Position numbers and translations under genes: made by a program. A DNA stretch of 64,000 nt from Mucilaginibacter sp. (lineage in GTDB: Bacteria > Bacteroidota > Bacteroidia > Sphingobacteriales > Sphingobacteriaceae): contig NZ_JAQBOC010000072.1 of the NCBI RefSeq assembly GCF_028288225.1, positions 1-64,000 of the forward strand, read 5' to 3'. The notes beneath the pieces are model-generated. The model was not told the origin of the DNA, ran no database searches, and was given only the letters and a program-made list of their open reading frames with translations. Numbering within the stretch: the stretch's first letter is position 1; every line of letters starts with the position of its first letter. Positions 53,230 through 61,586 of this stretch are shown here, one piece after another.

Positions 53230-53652
53230 ATGAAAAAAATCATACTCTCTTGTCTCCTGATCCTTACCTTTTGTTTTTTCCTCCATGCGCAGGATAAGCA
53301 GGCCATTTTAAAAGTATTGGAAACCCAGCGCATAGCCTGGAACAAAGGTGACATTGATGCATATATGCAGGGGTACTGGAAATCAGATTCTTTACTGTTT
53401 GTGGGCAAAAGCGCACCCACCTATGGCTGGCAAACCACACTTGATCATTATAAAAAAGGATACCCTGACAAGGCTGCTATGGGCTTCCTTACCTTTGATA
53501 TTTTAAAGGTTGAATTGCTTGATAAAACCAATGCCTTTATACTGGGTGGCTGGCATTTAAAACGCGAAAAGGATGCGCCGGGCGGTTATTTTACGCTTTG
53601 GCTTAAAAAGATTGGTGGCGAATGGAAGATAGTTTGTGACCATACGAGCTAG
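53230..53652 (+). CDS. Secreted NTF2-like (DUF4440) protein
   Basis: 140 residues with signal peptide (ending FLHAQD). The cone-shaped NTF2/SnoaL-like fold is suggested by AILKVLETQRIAWNKGDIDAYMQGYWKSDSLLF and the final KKIGGEWKIVCDHTS. Function not predictable. Confidence 0.8.
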   Translation: MKKIILSCLLILTFCFFLHAQDKQAILKVLETQRIAWNKGDIDAYMQGYWKSDSLLFVGKSAPTYGWQTTLDHYKKGYPDKAAMGFLTFDILKVELLDKTNAFILGGWHLKREKDAPGGYFTLWLKKIGGEWKIVCDHTS

Positions 53653-53684
53653 ATTTGAGATGTTAGATTTGAGATTAACATCTG
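53650..53684. repeat. Short TTAGATTTGAGAT direct repeat
   Basis: TAGATTTGAGATG is repeated as TAGATTTGAGATT with a partly complementary TTAACATCT tail. It adjoins a gene remnant. Confidence 0.4.
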
Positions 53685-53687
53685 AAT

Positions 53688-53792
53688 ATGAAGGCATTAC
53701 TTATTATTGATATCCAGGAAGGCTCCTTTATACGGAATCTAAAGGGTGAAGAACATGAGGCGTGCGGACAAAGGCCTCTGCACCATGCTTAG
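53688..53792 (+). pseudogene. N-terminal remnant of an isochorismatase-family hydrolase
   Basis: 34 codons from ATG. Residues 1-24 (MKALLIIDIQEGSFIRNLKG...) match the first strand of cysteine hydrolases of the isochorismatase fold, including the catalytic Asp (D8) of LLIID. The frame then runs into a dispersed repeat and stops at 53792. No later part of the enzyme is found downstream, so the rest is deleted. Confidence 0.6.
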
Positions 53793-53840
53793 CAAGTGGA
53801 TAGGCCATTGCGCTCATGCTTCGAGTGCCTCAGCATGACA
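53769..53840. repeat. Repeat of the CATGCTTCG...CTCAGCATGAC type
   Basis: ACAAAGGCCTCTGCACCATG is followed by GGCCATTGCGCTCATGCTTC and GAGTGCCTCAGCATGACAG. GAGGC/GCCTC and CATGCT/AGCATG words pair, as in other palindromic repeats of the window. Confidence 0.5.
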
Positions 53841-53950
53841 GCCCATTATATGTTCAATATAACTTGAGTATTTTAACGTTTCAAACTACATTATTTAAAC
53901 CGATCACTATTTCCTGTAACTTATTATTTTATCCTTCGTCTTATCTTTAA

Positions 53951-54769
53951 ATGGTCGAGATCTTTAATAATATCCGTAAAGTGCATCAGTTCATAAAACC
54001 ATGCGATGAACTTGCCGGTCATATTGAATTTTTCTCAGAATCAACGCCGCCTGTTCCTGAAAATTCTTTTGGCTATAAAATAGTTCCACAGTTTGAAAGC
54101 GTAAAAATGTTCCCCAGCTATACGCCTACCTTCTGGATAAACCTTGGTACTCCTTATTACTTAACTGTAGCTAATAAACAATATCTAATAAAGGAAACCG
54201 ATGATATTTTAGTGTTAAGGGATACCAGCGTTGAAAAATTCAAACAACCAACCGATCATATATTCACTGTTAAATTTTTACCCGGCGGACTCGAGGCTGT
54301 TTTAGGGATCAGCCAGGTTCAGTTTGTAGGGCAGGTAATTAATCTGAATACCTTTTTACCTCCTGCTTTTATAAAAAAGATCAAGCAACCAATGTGCCTG
54401 GAAGAAAGGGCGCTGCTAATGGAGAGCTTTCTTTTAGCCCGTTTTAAAAATAAGAGCAAAGATCATTACCTGCAGTTTGTACACGATTGCATTGAAAATT
54501 ATGATTCGGCCGATATGCAGCTAAACACATCGGAAATGGCCGAAAAGATGTTTGTAACTTCAAAAACCATTAACCGTTATTTTAACAAGGTGGTTGGCAC
54601 ATCACCAAAAAACTATTTTACTATCATGCGTACCCGCACTGCCCTAACCGCATACGTAAACCGAAAAGACCTTTTTACCCCATATGATTTTGGCTATTAT
54701 GATATGAGCCACTTTTATAAAGATGTGGTAAAGTTTACCGGGCGAAAGCTTACTGCTAACAGTTTTTAA
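53951..54769 (+). CDS. AraC-family transcriptional regulator
   Basis: 272 residues. The N-terminal half (LAGHIEFFSESTPP...) is a ligand-sensing domain of the DUF6597 sort. The C-terminal double HTH includes NTSEMAEKMFVTSKTINRYFNKVVGTSPKNYF and YDFGYYDMSHFYKDVVKFTG. It stands directly upstream (68 bases) of a secreted hydrolase gene in the same direction and may control it. Confidence 0.88.
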   Translation: MVEIFNNIRKVHQFIKPCDELAGHIEFFSESTPPVPENSFGYKIVPQFESVKMFPSYTPTFWINLGTPYYLTVANKQYLIKETDDILVLRDTSVEKFKQPTDHIFTVKFLPGGLEAVLGISQVQFVGQVINLNTFLPPAFIKKIKQPMCLEERALLMESFLLARFKNKSKDHYLQFVHDCIENYDSADMQLNTSEMAEKMFVTSKTINRYFNKVVGTSPKNYFTIMRTRTALTAYVNRKDLFTPYDFGYYDMSHFYKDVVKFTGRKLTANSF

Positions 54770-54837
54770 AGATTGTCCGTTTTTTACTAAAAATCCTTCC
54801 CACTATGCTTTTACTTTGAGGAAAATAAATAATCATC

Positions 54838-56295
54838 ATGATAAAGCATATTATACTCATATTCCTATTCATAACTTCCTTTCAGCATATTTCAATTGCC
54901 CAGCAAAAGGGAACTTACACCCCAAAAATTGAACCTTGCGCATGCATATTTAAAGCGGATAGCAGTTTAAAAACCCGTTGCGCCTATTTGGTTGTGCCTG
55001 AAAACAGGAGCAAGCCGAATGGCAAAACTATAAAGCTGCCTTTTATTTATGTAGAAAGCAGCAACCCCAATAAACAAAAAGATCCCGTACTTTATACTGC
55101 CGGTGGCCCCGGAGCAAGTTCATTAAGTGGCGTACGTTTTATCCACTACCGCCAGTTTGTAAAAAACAGGGATTACATTGCCTTTGAACAAAGGGGTACA
55201 ACCTTTGCCCAGCCATGCCTCTCGTGCGATGGAATTAGTGAGGCGGTAAAAAACGCCTATCGTAAAAACCTGCCATTAGATAGTTCGATTACTCAGGAAG
55301 CAAAAAACTGCCGTAAGAAACTGATTGCAGATGGCAATGACCTTTCAGCATACAATACCATTGAAAATGCAGCTGATATTGAGGATTTGCGCCGTGCCTT
55401 AAAAATCGACTCCATAAACTTAATAGGCATCTCATACAGCGGCGGACTGATGATGACCGTAATGCGTAACTATCCGCAGCATATCCGTTCTGTTGTCCTT
55501 GATTCGGCGCTGCCTGGTTTTGTAAATTACGAGGAGGATGCCTTGTTCAGTATCAACCAATCTTTTAACAAGGTGTTTGGCAATTGTGAGCGTGACTCTA
55601 CCGCTAATCCATTGTATAATAATTTAAAACAACGGTTCCAGGAGTATTTTTCATCCATCGGCAATAAGGAGTTTACTTTGAAATATTTAGAAAAAGGCAG
55701 CGGCGATAGCATCAGCATAAAATACAGGCGTAGTGATCTGCTCGATTTTTTAGTTGATAAACTCACCAGCAACGGTGAATTAAAAAATGTTCCTTACCTG
55801 GTTACTCAATTTATTGCAGGCAATCAGAAAGTTTATATGACCAAATACTTTGATAACATTTTTAATGCGGGTAAAAGTAATACTTTAGGGATGCGTTATT
55901 CTATGTATTGCTCTGAGCAGATCTACTTTGCCGATCAACATTTGATTGATAAGCAAAATGAGATTTTTCCCTACCTTGCGGGATACCGCTTTAATGATGT
56001 TGATCACCCGATATGTAATTGCTGGAATGTAAAACCAGTTAGCAGCATTGCCAAAACACCTCTGTATTCAAACATCCCGGCTTTGCTGTCGACAGGAGAT
56101 ACCGATCCATACTGCCCGGCTTTTTACAACGATGTAATTCACCATTATATGCCCAATAGTCAGCGTATATTGTTTACTGATAAAACGCATGGCCCTGCAT
56201 TAAACTCCAGGGAAGGCGATGTTTTAATAGCCCAATTCCTTGACCATCCCTTTCGGCCGGTAAAAACCGATGGAAAGAAGATAACAACATGGTAG
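54838..56295 (+). CDS. Secreted alpha/beta hydrolase, tripeptidyl-aminopeptidase-like
   Basis: 485 residues with signal peptide (ending ISIAQQ). TAGGPGASS forms the oxyanion turn. The nucleophile is S199 in LIGISYSGG (the usual following Gly is Ser201). Acid in TGDTDPYCP and His in DKTHGP complete the triad. The family releases N-terminal residues or peptides (proline iminopeptidase / SCO7095-type). Cys residues at both termini of the domain may form disulfides. Confidence 0.87.
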   Translation: MIKHIILIFLFITSFQHISIAQQKGTYTPKIEPCACIFKADSSLKTRCAYLVVPENRSKPNGKTIKLPFIYVESSNPNKQKDPVLYTAGGPGASSLSGVRFIHYRQFVKNRDYIAFEQRGTTFAQPCLSCDGISEAVKNAYRKNLPLDSSITQEAKNCRKKLIADGNDLSAYNTIENAADIEDLRRALKIDSINLIGISYSGGLMMTVMRNYPQHIRSVVLDSALPGFVNYEEDALFSINQSFNKVFGNCERDSTANPLYNNLKQRFQEYFSSIGNKEFTLKYLEKGSGDSISIKYRRSDLLDFLVDKLTSNGELKNVPYLVTQFIAGNQKVYMTKYFDNIFNAGKSNTLGMRYSMYCSEQIYFADQHLIDKQNEIFPYLAGYRFNDVDHPICNCWNVKPVSSIAKTPLYSNIPALLSTGDTDPYCPAFYNDVIHHYMPNSQRILFTDKTHGPALNSREGDVLIAQFLDHPFRPVKTDGKKITTW

Positions 56296-56335
56296 AGTTA
56301 GTTAGTGAATTAGTGAGTTGGTGAATTAGTGATTT
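56294..56335. repeat. Short tandem GTGAATTAGTGAGTTG repeat
   Basis: AGTTAGTTAGTGAATTAG, TGAGTTGGTGAATTAGTG: imperfect 7-8-nt units after the upstream stop. No complementary arm is seen. Confidence 0.45.
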
Positions 56336-56356
56336 AAAAAATTATCAAATTGAATT

Positions 56357-57538
56357 ATGAGAACACTTATAACCATTATATTTTCCATTATTTATTTGTC
56401 AGCAGTTGCTCAAAAAGCAGATAACAGGATTGTAATAGGCACGATTGATACCGTTTATTCAAAGATCTTGAACGAGAAAAGGACATTGCTGATCCATGTA
56501 CCACAAGGCAATAAAGATGAGCGCTACCCGGTATTGTATTTACTGGATGGCGAATCACATTTTCATTCGGCTGTTGGTATTGTGCAGCAAATGGCCGGTG
56601 TAATACCTGACATGATAGTTGTTGGCATTGTTAATACTGTACGCGATCGTGATCTTACACCAACGCATGTAACAGATTCAAAAACGTCAGGCGGGGGAGA
56701 AAACTTTTTGAAGTTTATTGGAGATGAATTGGTCCCTTATGTCAATGCGCATTATCCGGCGGCACCATACTGGGTTTTAAGCGGGCATTCTTTGGGCGGA
56801 TTAACGGTTGTAAATACTTTACTTAATCATACCAAATTGTTTAATGCCTATATAGCCATTGAACCAAGCTTATGGTGGGATAATAAAAAACTATTGAAAC
56901 AGGCTCAACAGCAGTTATCATCAATTGATCTTTCAAAAAGATCATTATTCGTAGCTATCGCCAATAATATGCCACCTGGAATTGATACCATCAGCGTAAT
57001 GAAGGATACGCTCAACAGCAATACACAAGTAACCCGCTCCGTACTGCCATTTGTTAAGGCTTTAAAAGATGCCAGACCAAAAGGACTGCGATGGAGTACC
57101 AAGTTTTATCCCAACGAGCGGCACGGCACCGTTGAGCTTAATGCGGAATATGATGCACTGCGTTACCTGTTCGACTATTACCCTTTCAGAGAAGACCAAT
57201 TTGACGGGCATCCCGAATTGAATGTTGATTCAGTATTAGCCGCTCATTTTAAAATGCTTTCGGATAATTTTGGTTATACAGTTGTCCCGCCTGAATCATT
57301 GGTGAATAGCCTTGCCTATCATTGCTGGGGTATTAATAAACCCAAAGAGGCCTTTTCACTTTTCAAAAGGAACATCGACAATCATCCTCAAAGCGCAAAT
57401 GCTTTTGACAGCATTGGTGAATTTTATGCAGGAACAGGAGAAAAACAAAAAGCAATAGAAGCCTACACCAGATCATTAAGCCTGCAAGAAACGGTGGATA
57501 CCAGAAGAAAGCTGAACGAGTTGAAGGCGAAGAAATAA
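56357..57538 (+). CDS. Secreted esterase (EstD/IroE-like) with C-terminal TPR
   Basis: 393 residues with signal peptide (ending SAVAQK). Putative-esterase (esterase D) fold: RYPVLYLLDGESHF, nucleophile S145 in LSGHSLGG and the His in YPNERHGT. The last ~90 residues form TPR units (NAFDSIGEFYAGTGEKQKAIEAYTRSLSL). The combination is frequent in Bacteroidota. It ends at a bidirectional hairpin. Confidence 0.88.
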   Translation: MRTLITIIFSIIYLSAVAQKADNRIVIGTIDTVYSKILNEKRTLLIHVPQGNKDERYPVLYLLDGESHFHSAVGIVQQMAGVIPDMIVVGIVNTVRDRDLTPTHVTDSKTSGGGENFLKFIGDELVPYVNAHYPAAPYWVLSGHSLGGLTVVNTLLNHTKLFNAYIAIEPSLWWDNKKLLKQAQQQLSSIDLSKRSLFVAIANNMPPGIDTISVMKDTLNSNTQVTRSVLPFVKALKDARPKGLRWSTKFYPNERHGTVELNAEYDALRYLFDYYPFREDQFDGHPELNVDSVLAAHFKMLSDNFGYTVVPPESLVNSLAYHCWGINKPKEAFSLFKRNIDNHPQSANAFDSIGEFYAGTGEKQKAIEAYTRSLSLQETVDTRRKLNELKAKK

Positions 57539-57550
57539 AGGGGAAATATC

Positions 57551-57583
57551 AGACTTACGAAGTTTTAAAAACTTCGTAAGTCT
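57551..57583. terminator. Bidirectional hairpin between converging genes
   Basis: AGACTTACGAAGTTT and AAACTTCGTAAGTCT make a 15-bp perfect stem with a 3-nt loop. It has the same centre (AAGTTTTAAAAACTT type) as the hairpin at 47038-47064. Confidence 0.8.
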
Positions 57584-57594
57584 TTGTAAACAAC

Positions 57595-58170
57595 CTAAAA
57601 ATGATAATAAGGCGAGATCATTACATAAACTATAACGCCTGTAATAGTTACATAAAGCCAGATAGGGAATGCCCATCTAACCAATTTCTTATGTTTTTCA
57701 ACCTGCATTTGCAGCCCGCGGTAAAAGCTTAGCAGGATGAGCGGCAATACGCCTGCTGCAAGTATGATGTGTGAAATTAAAATGACAAGATAAACATTGC
57801 GAAGTCCACCCACTGCATCGCGTTCTATATTAGATAATTGCCCGTCGCCATCCAGATCACCAAATACTATATCTTTTTTCATCAGGTAATGAAAAGTAAT
57901 GTACGAAACCAGGAAAAGTGAGGAAAGACAAAACGCCAATATATTGATCCGCTTGTGTACCTTAATGTTCTGCTGACGTATAAAATATAATGATATACAT
58001 AGCAGCACACAGCACGTGCCGTTTAATATAGCATTAAGCTTTGGCAAAAAAGGAGTAAATGAAGGAGTAACATCTGGTCCCGGTATAATTTTCCTATTAA
58101 GGATCACTACTACAGCAAACACAAATATGGATACTGCTGCCACAAAACGGAATATAAATTTATCTGTCAT
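57595..58170 (-). CDS. DUF420 membrane protein with an EF-hand-like loop
   Basis: 191 residues from the ATG at 58170; upstream in-frame codons belong to a dispersed repeat. Five membrane helices. The DUF420 family is linked to cytochrome oxidase assembly, and the gene lies next to SCO and oxidase genes here. Unusual: the extramembrane loop before helix 4 reads D105-L-D107-G-D109-G-QLSNI-E116, the full 12-residue spacing of a calcium-binding EF-hand. Confidence 0.85.
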   Translation of the reverse strand: MTDKFIFRFVAAVSIFVFAVVVILNRKIIPGPDVTPSFTPFLPKLNAILNGTCCVLLCISLYFIRQQNIKVHKRINILAFCLSSLFLVSYITFHYLMKKDIVFGDLDGDGQLSNIERDAVGGLRNVYLVILISHIILAAGVLPLILLSFYRGLQMQVEKHKKLVRWAFPIWLYVTITGVIVYVMISPYYHF

Positions 58171-58172
58171 TT

Positions 58173-58316
58173 TTTGAGATTCAAGAATCAGGAAGTCAAA
58201 AGTCAAGATAGAAGTTAACGTTATCTACCCTCTTTATTCCTGATCCACTTTTAATAACTGATTTTATTAATTTTTTTATTTCTTGATTCTTAACGTCTTG
58301 ATTCCTGCTTCTACCT
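58173..58316. repeat. Dispersed inverted repeat, TTCAAGAATCAGGAAG family
   Basis: TGAGATTCAAGAATCAGGAA with GTCAAAAGTCAAGATAGAAG pairs with TTCTTGATTCTTAACG and TCTTGATTCCTGCTTC. It lies between the SCO and DUF420 genes. Confidence 0.7.
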
Positions 58317-58321
58317 TACTT

Positions 58322-59023
58322 CTAATACAAAGGCGTGTCATTCTTCCTCAACTCGTCAGATATTAACACCTTAATTTCATCATTCAACCGCTCCGCCTCT
58401 AATGTAGATGCACCTGTGTAGTACCCTCTGATGCGCCTGTCGCGGTCAACTAATATCAGCTGATCGCTGTATACAAAATCATCAGAGCCAGTCTGCAGGG
58501 CGTTTACTAAAAAGCCTTTTCGGGCAAGGTTATATATCGTACTGGTATCGCCGGTCAAAAACAATCTTTTTGGCGATAGATTCTTAAAGCCTTCAGCATA
58601 TTTTTTTAAGGCAGGAACATCGTCATGCCTTGGATCAACCGTTATTGATACAAAATACACCATTTTATTCCTGGTGTAAAACGAATCAATAACATTAACA
58701 TTTCTGTTCATCAATCCGCAAACCGAGGAACAGCCTGTGTAAAAAAAATTTACTACTAATATTTTATTATCCAAGGTTTTAAGCGATACCGCTTTCCCGT
58801 TCTGATCGGTTAAATTAAAATCGGGCAGGGTGTGGTAAATGGTATCCTGAATATCTTTTCCATTAACTTTATGAGAGGTTTTGGCAACCTGTTTAGGGCC
58901 AAAAACAGCTAATGGCTTATACCTGTTTTTACCGTGGGCGGTTAGTAAATAATATAAAAATCCTGGTACAACTAAAACTAGTACCAGGATCGTGATTTTT
59001 TTCAATATGCCGGCTTTCTTCAT
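58322..59023 (-). CDS. SCO1/SenC family protein
   Basis: 233 residues, N-terminal membrane anchor (about 10-28), thioredoxin-like fold facing the periplasm. The copper/redox pair is C98-xxx-C102 in FFYTGCSSVCG. The third ligand of typical SCO proteins, a His before SDxxxLVD, is Tyr185 here (FVYSDQLILVDRD). SCO delivers copper to the CuA site of the oxidase encoded just upstream; the missing His makes a thiol-reducing role equally likely. Confidence 0.88.
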   Translation of the reverse strand: MKKAGILKKITILVLVLVVPGFLYYLLTAHGKNRYKPLAVFGPKQVAKTSHKVNGKDIQDTIYHTLPDFNLTDQNGKAVSLKTLDNKILVVNFFYTGCSSVCGLMNRNVNVIDSFYTRNKMVYFVSITVDPRHDDVPALKKYAEGFKNLSPKRLFLTGDTSTIYNLARKGFLVNALQTGSDDFVYSDQLILVDRDRRIRGYYTGASTLEAERLNDEIKVLISDELRKNDTPLY

Positions 59024-59376
59024 TACAGCCTTAAGTCAATCCAATAGTGGCTCTCGTTTGTAAGTACCAGTATTAAACCGATGATGAAAAGTATAGGTAC
59101 AATAATAGCCAATGCCAGGCCTATCCTTTCAAACTTTAAGTGCATAAAGTAAGCAACAATATAAAACGCCTTAAATAAAGTTAATACAATATAAATAGGG
59201 TTTATCCAGTGTGATGGCCAATGGTAAGTAGGTGCCAGCCAAAGTGCTATAATAAACTCAATACAGGTTATACCTAATAATATGAAAAATACTTTCCATA
59301 TCCTACCCTTGGTCATTGTATCATGCTCTTCGTGCTCAGCGCCTTCTGCATGTATATGTGTGGTTTCTGATGACAT
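59023..59376 (-). CDS. Cytochrome c oxidase subunit IV-type protein
   Basis: 117 residues. A His/Glu-rich N-terminus, then three membrane helices (about 28-48, 57-77, 88-108) with GRIWKVFFILLGITCIEFIIAL and HLKFERIGLALAI, as in the caa3/COX4-pro family. The stop shares one base with the SCO gene start. Confidence 0.85.
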   Translation of the reverse strand: MSSETTHIHAEGAEHEEHDTMTKGRIWKVFFILLGITCIEFIIALWLAPTYHWPSHWINPIYIVLTLFKAFYIVAYFMHLKFERIGLALAIIVPILFIIGLILVLTNESHYWIDLRL

Positions 59377-59396
59377 ATATAAATCGGGTTAAATTA

Positions 59397-60125
59397 TCAA
59401 ACTAAATAAAAGTAAGTAAATACAAACACCCACACCAAATCTAAAAAGTGCCAGTAAAGGCCAACTTTTTCGATCATTAAGTAGCTGCCGCGTTTTTGGT
59501 AGGTGCCTAACAACACATTAACGGTGATTATAATATTTATAACAACTCCTGAAAATACGTGGAAACCGTGGAAACCTGTAATGGTAAAGAACAAGTTTGC
59601 AAACTGGTGCGATGACATTTGCTGCTGTGCAAGCGGAATACCTTCATTAAAAAATTCCTTCAAAGTATGCGCATTCGGAATTGCTGACCACCAGAAGCCT
59701 TCGCTATGCAGGTGATTCCACTCCAATGCCTGGCAGCTTAAGAACATTAAACCACCAATAATGGTGCCTATCATCCACCAAACTACTTCCTTTTTTGAAT
59801 TTCGGTGACCAGCCTCAACAGCTAATACCATGGTTACAGAGCTCATGATGAGGATAAACGTCATTAACCCCACAAATACTAAAGGGGCTCCGGTTTCAAT
59901 TGATGTGCCGGGAACCGATTGAAATACTAAAGAAGGCGACGGCCAGGTTGGCGCACTAAAACGTAAAGCGCCATAAGAGATCAGCAATGATGAGAAGGTA
60001 AATGCATCCGAAAGGAGAAAAAACCACATCATCATTTTACCATACTCTACGTTAAAAGGCGATCTGCCTCCTGACCATGGTGTTGATTTTACCTCATCAA
60101 CTTGTTGTGTTACTACTGTACTCAT
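59397..60125 (-). CDS. Cytochrome c oxidase subunit III
   Basis: 242 residues, about seven membrane helices. Marks of subunit III: GKMMMWFFLLSDAFTFSSLL, the Glu of EAGHRN and the C-terminal ITGFHGFHVFSGVVINI and YWHFLDLVWVFVF. It is the longer of two subunit III-type genes here. Confidence 0.92.
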   Translation of the reverse strand: MSTVVTQQVDEVKSTPWSGGRSPFNVEYGKMMMWFFLLSDAFTFSSLLISYGALRFSAPTWPSPSLVFQSVPGTSIETGAPLVFVGLMTFILIMSSVTMVLAVEAGHRNSKKEVVWWMIGTIIGGLMFLSCQALEWNHLHSEGFWWSAIPNAHTLKEFFNEGIPLAQQQMSSHQFANLFFTITGFHGFHVFSGVVINIIITVNVLLGTYQKRGSYLMIEKVGLYWHFLDLVWVFVFTYFYLV

Positions 60126-60144
60126 TTGTACTTGGATAATTGTT

Positions 60145-60726
60145 TTAATTTTGGTTCAAAAGTAAAAAAACATACAGATAAATCCACATAATATCGAGAA
60201 AATGCCAAAAAATAGATGCCATTTCCATCTTAAATATGTTCTTTACCTGTGGGATGTTCTTGTATGTGGCCAATACGGTATTAAGTAATACCAATAGGCC
60301 GGCAATAATGTGTAATAAATGCATCCCGCAAAACACATAAAGAAATGTGCGTGATGCATTGGGGTCTGTAAAGTAGATCTGCATTTTATAGGTTAGTACA
60401 TAACATGCATAAAGCTGTACTGCGAAAAAAGCAACACCTAATAAAATTGTAACCCATAAATACAAACGTTGTTTGTCAATTTGCAATTGTTTGGCCGCCT
60501 TTGAGGCCATAAAGAGCGTTATACTACTTATAATTATAATTAGTGTACTGTACAAAAACGGCTGGGGTATTTGTACATTAAGTCCATGCCCCTTGCCTCC
60601 GCTGTAAACTATAAAGCCACTGGATAAAGCCGCAAAAAACATAAACGAAGTGAATATAAAAATCCACATGGTAAACTTTTTGGCCCCCAGGTTAATTTTA
60701 TCTTCTTGTTGTATCTGAGCCATCAT
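60145..60726 (-). CDS. Second cytochrome c oxidase subunit III-type protein
   Basis: 193 residues, five membrane helices: KKFTMWIFIFTSFMFFAALSSGF at the start, GMHLLHIIAGLLVLL and FWHFLDIMWIYLY at the end. It is a shorter paralogue that occurs in tandem with subunit III in Bacteroidota. It overlaps ctaB by 4 bases (ATGA). Confidence 0.9.
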   Translation of the reverse strand: MMAQIQQEDKINLGAKKFTMWIFIFTSFMFFAALSSGFIVYSGGKGHGLNVQIPQPFLYSTLIIIISSITLFMASKAAKQLQIDKQRLYLWVTILLGVAFFAVQLYACYVLTYKMQIYFTDPNASRTFLYVFCGMHLLHIIAGLLVLLNTVLATYKNIPQVKNIFKMEMASIFWHFLDIMWIYLYVFLLLNQN

Positions 60727-61586
60727 TTCACCTTTCCTATAAAATCAAATAAAAACATTAACTGCACAACCGGTAAATAAAAAAATGAACCATACATCAA
60801 TTTTTTTGCCGACGGGATCTGCAGATCTTTTAAAAGTTTAAACGCAAAATATAAAAACGCCAAACCGCACACTAACGATACCCCTCCTAAATAGTAACCG
60901 CCATAACCATAATAAGTTGGCAATAAACTTACGGGTATTAATATTAAAGCAGATGCAAAGGTAAATATTGCACTGGTTAAATTTCTTTTTCCTGACGGCA
61001 ACAATCTGAAGCCAGCCAACTTATAATCATCATCAAGTACCCAGGCAATGGCCCAAAAATGCGGAAATTGCCATACAAACTGAATCCCGAACAAGATTAA
61101 AGCTATTTCATCTATTTGCGGATGCGCCGCTACATAACCAATAAGTGGTGGTAGTGCACCCGGAATAGCACCAACAAATACAGCAACAGGCGATTTACGT
61201 TTTAACGGTGTATAAGCAAATGCATACAGCAGTACCGAAAATACTGAAAGATAACCCGCTGTTAAATTAAGCTTGCCCAGTAAAATAGTACCGGCTATGC
61301 CCATAAATAAACCCATTACTAAGCCTTGCCCTGTAGTCATACGTCCGGCAGGGATTGGCCTGTCCATAGTGCGTTTCATTAGTTTATCCAGGTCCTTTTC
61401 AATGATCTCGTTAAAACAATTAGCCGCTGCCGTAACCAAAAAGCCCCCTGCTATCAGTTTTAGCCAGTTCCCCCAGTCAATATGGCCGTTAACTTTGCTG
61501 CCTATTAAAAATGATATGGAAGCTGAAAACACCACCAAAAAGGTGAGCCTCAATTTTATCAGCTTTGAAAAATCTTTCCAGATCAT
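60723..61586 (-). CDS. ctaB: Protoheme IX farnesyltransferase (heme O synthase)
   Basis: 287 residues, nine membrane helices. UbiA-superfamily Asp motifs: NEIIEKDLDKLMKRTMDRPIP, and DDDYKLAGFRLLP, in the CtaB arrangement. It adds the farnesyl group to heme b to form heme o, the substrate of CtaA encoded just upstream. Overlaps both neighbours by 4 bases, so translation is coupled. Confidence 0.93.
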   Translation of the reverse strand: MIWKDFSKLIKLRLTFLVVFSASISFLIGSKVNGHIDWGNWLKLIAGGFLVTAAANCFNEIIEKDLDKLMKRTMDRPIPAGRMTTGQGLVMGLFMGIAGTILLGKLNLTAGYLSVFSVLLYAFAYTPLKRKSPVAVFVGAIPGALPPLIGYVAAHPQIDEIALILFGIQFVWQFPHFWAIAWVLDDDYKLAGFRLLPSGKRNLTSAIFTFASALILIPVSLLPTYYGYGGYYLGGVSLVCGLAFLYFAFKLLKDLQIPSAKKLMYGSFFYLPVVQLMFLFDFIGKVK

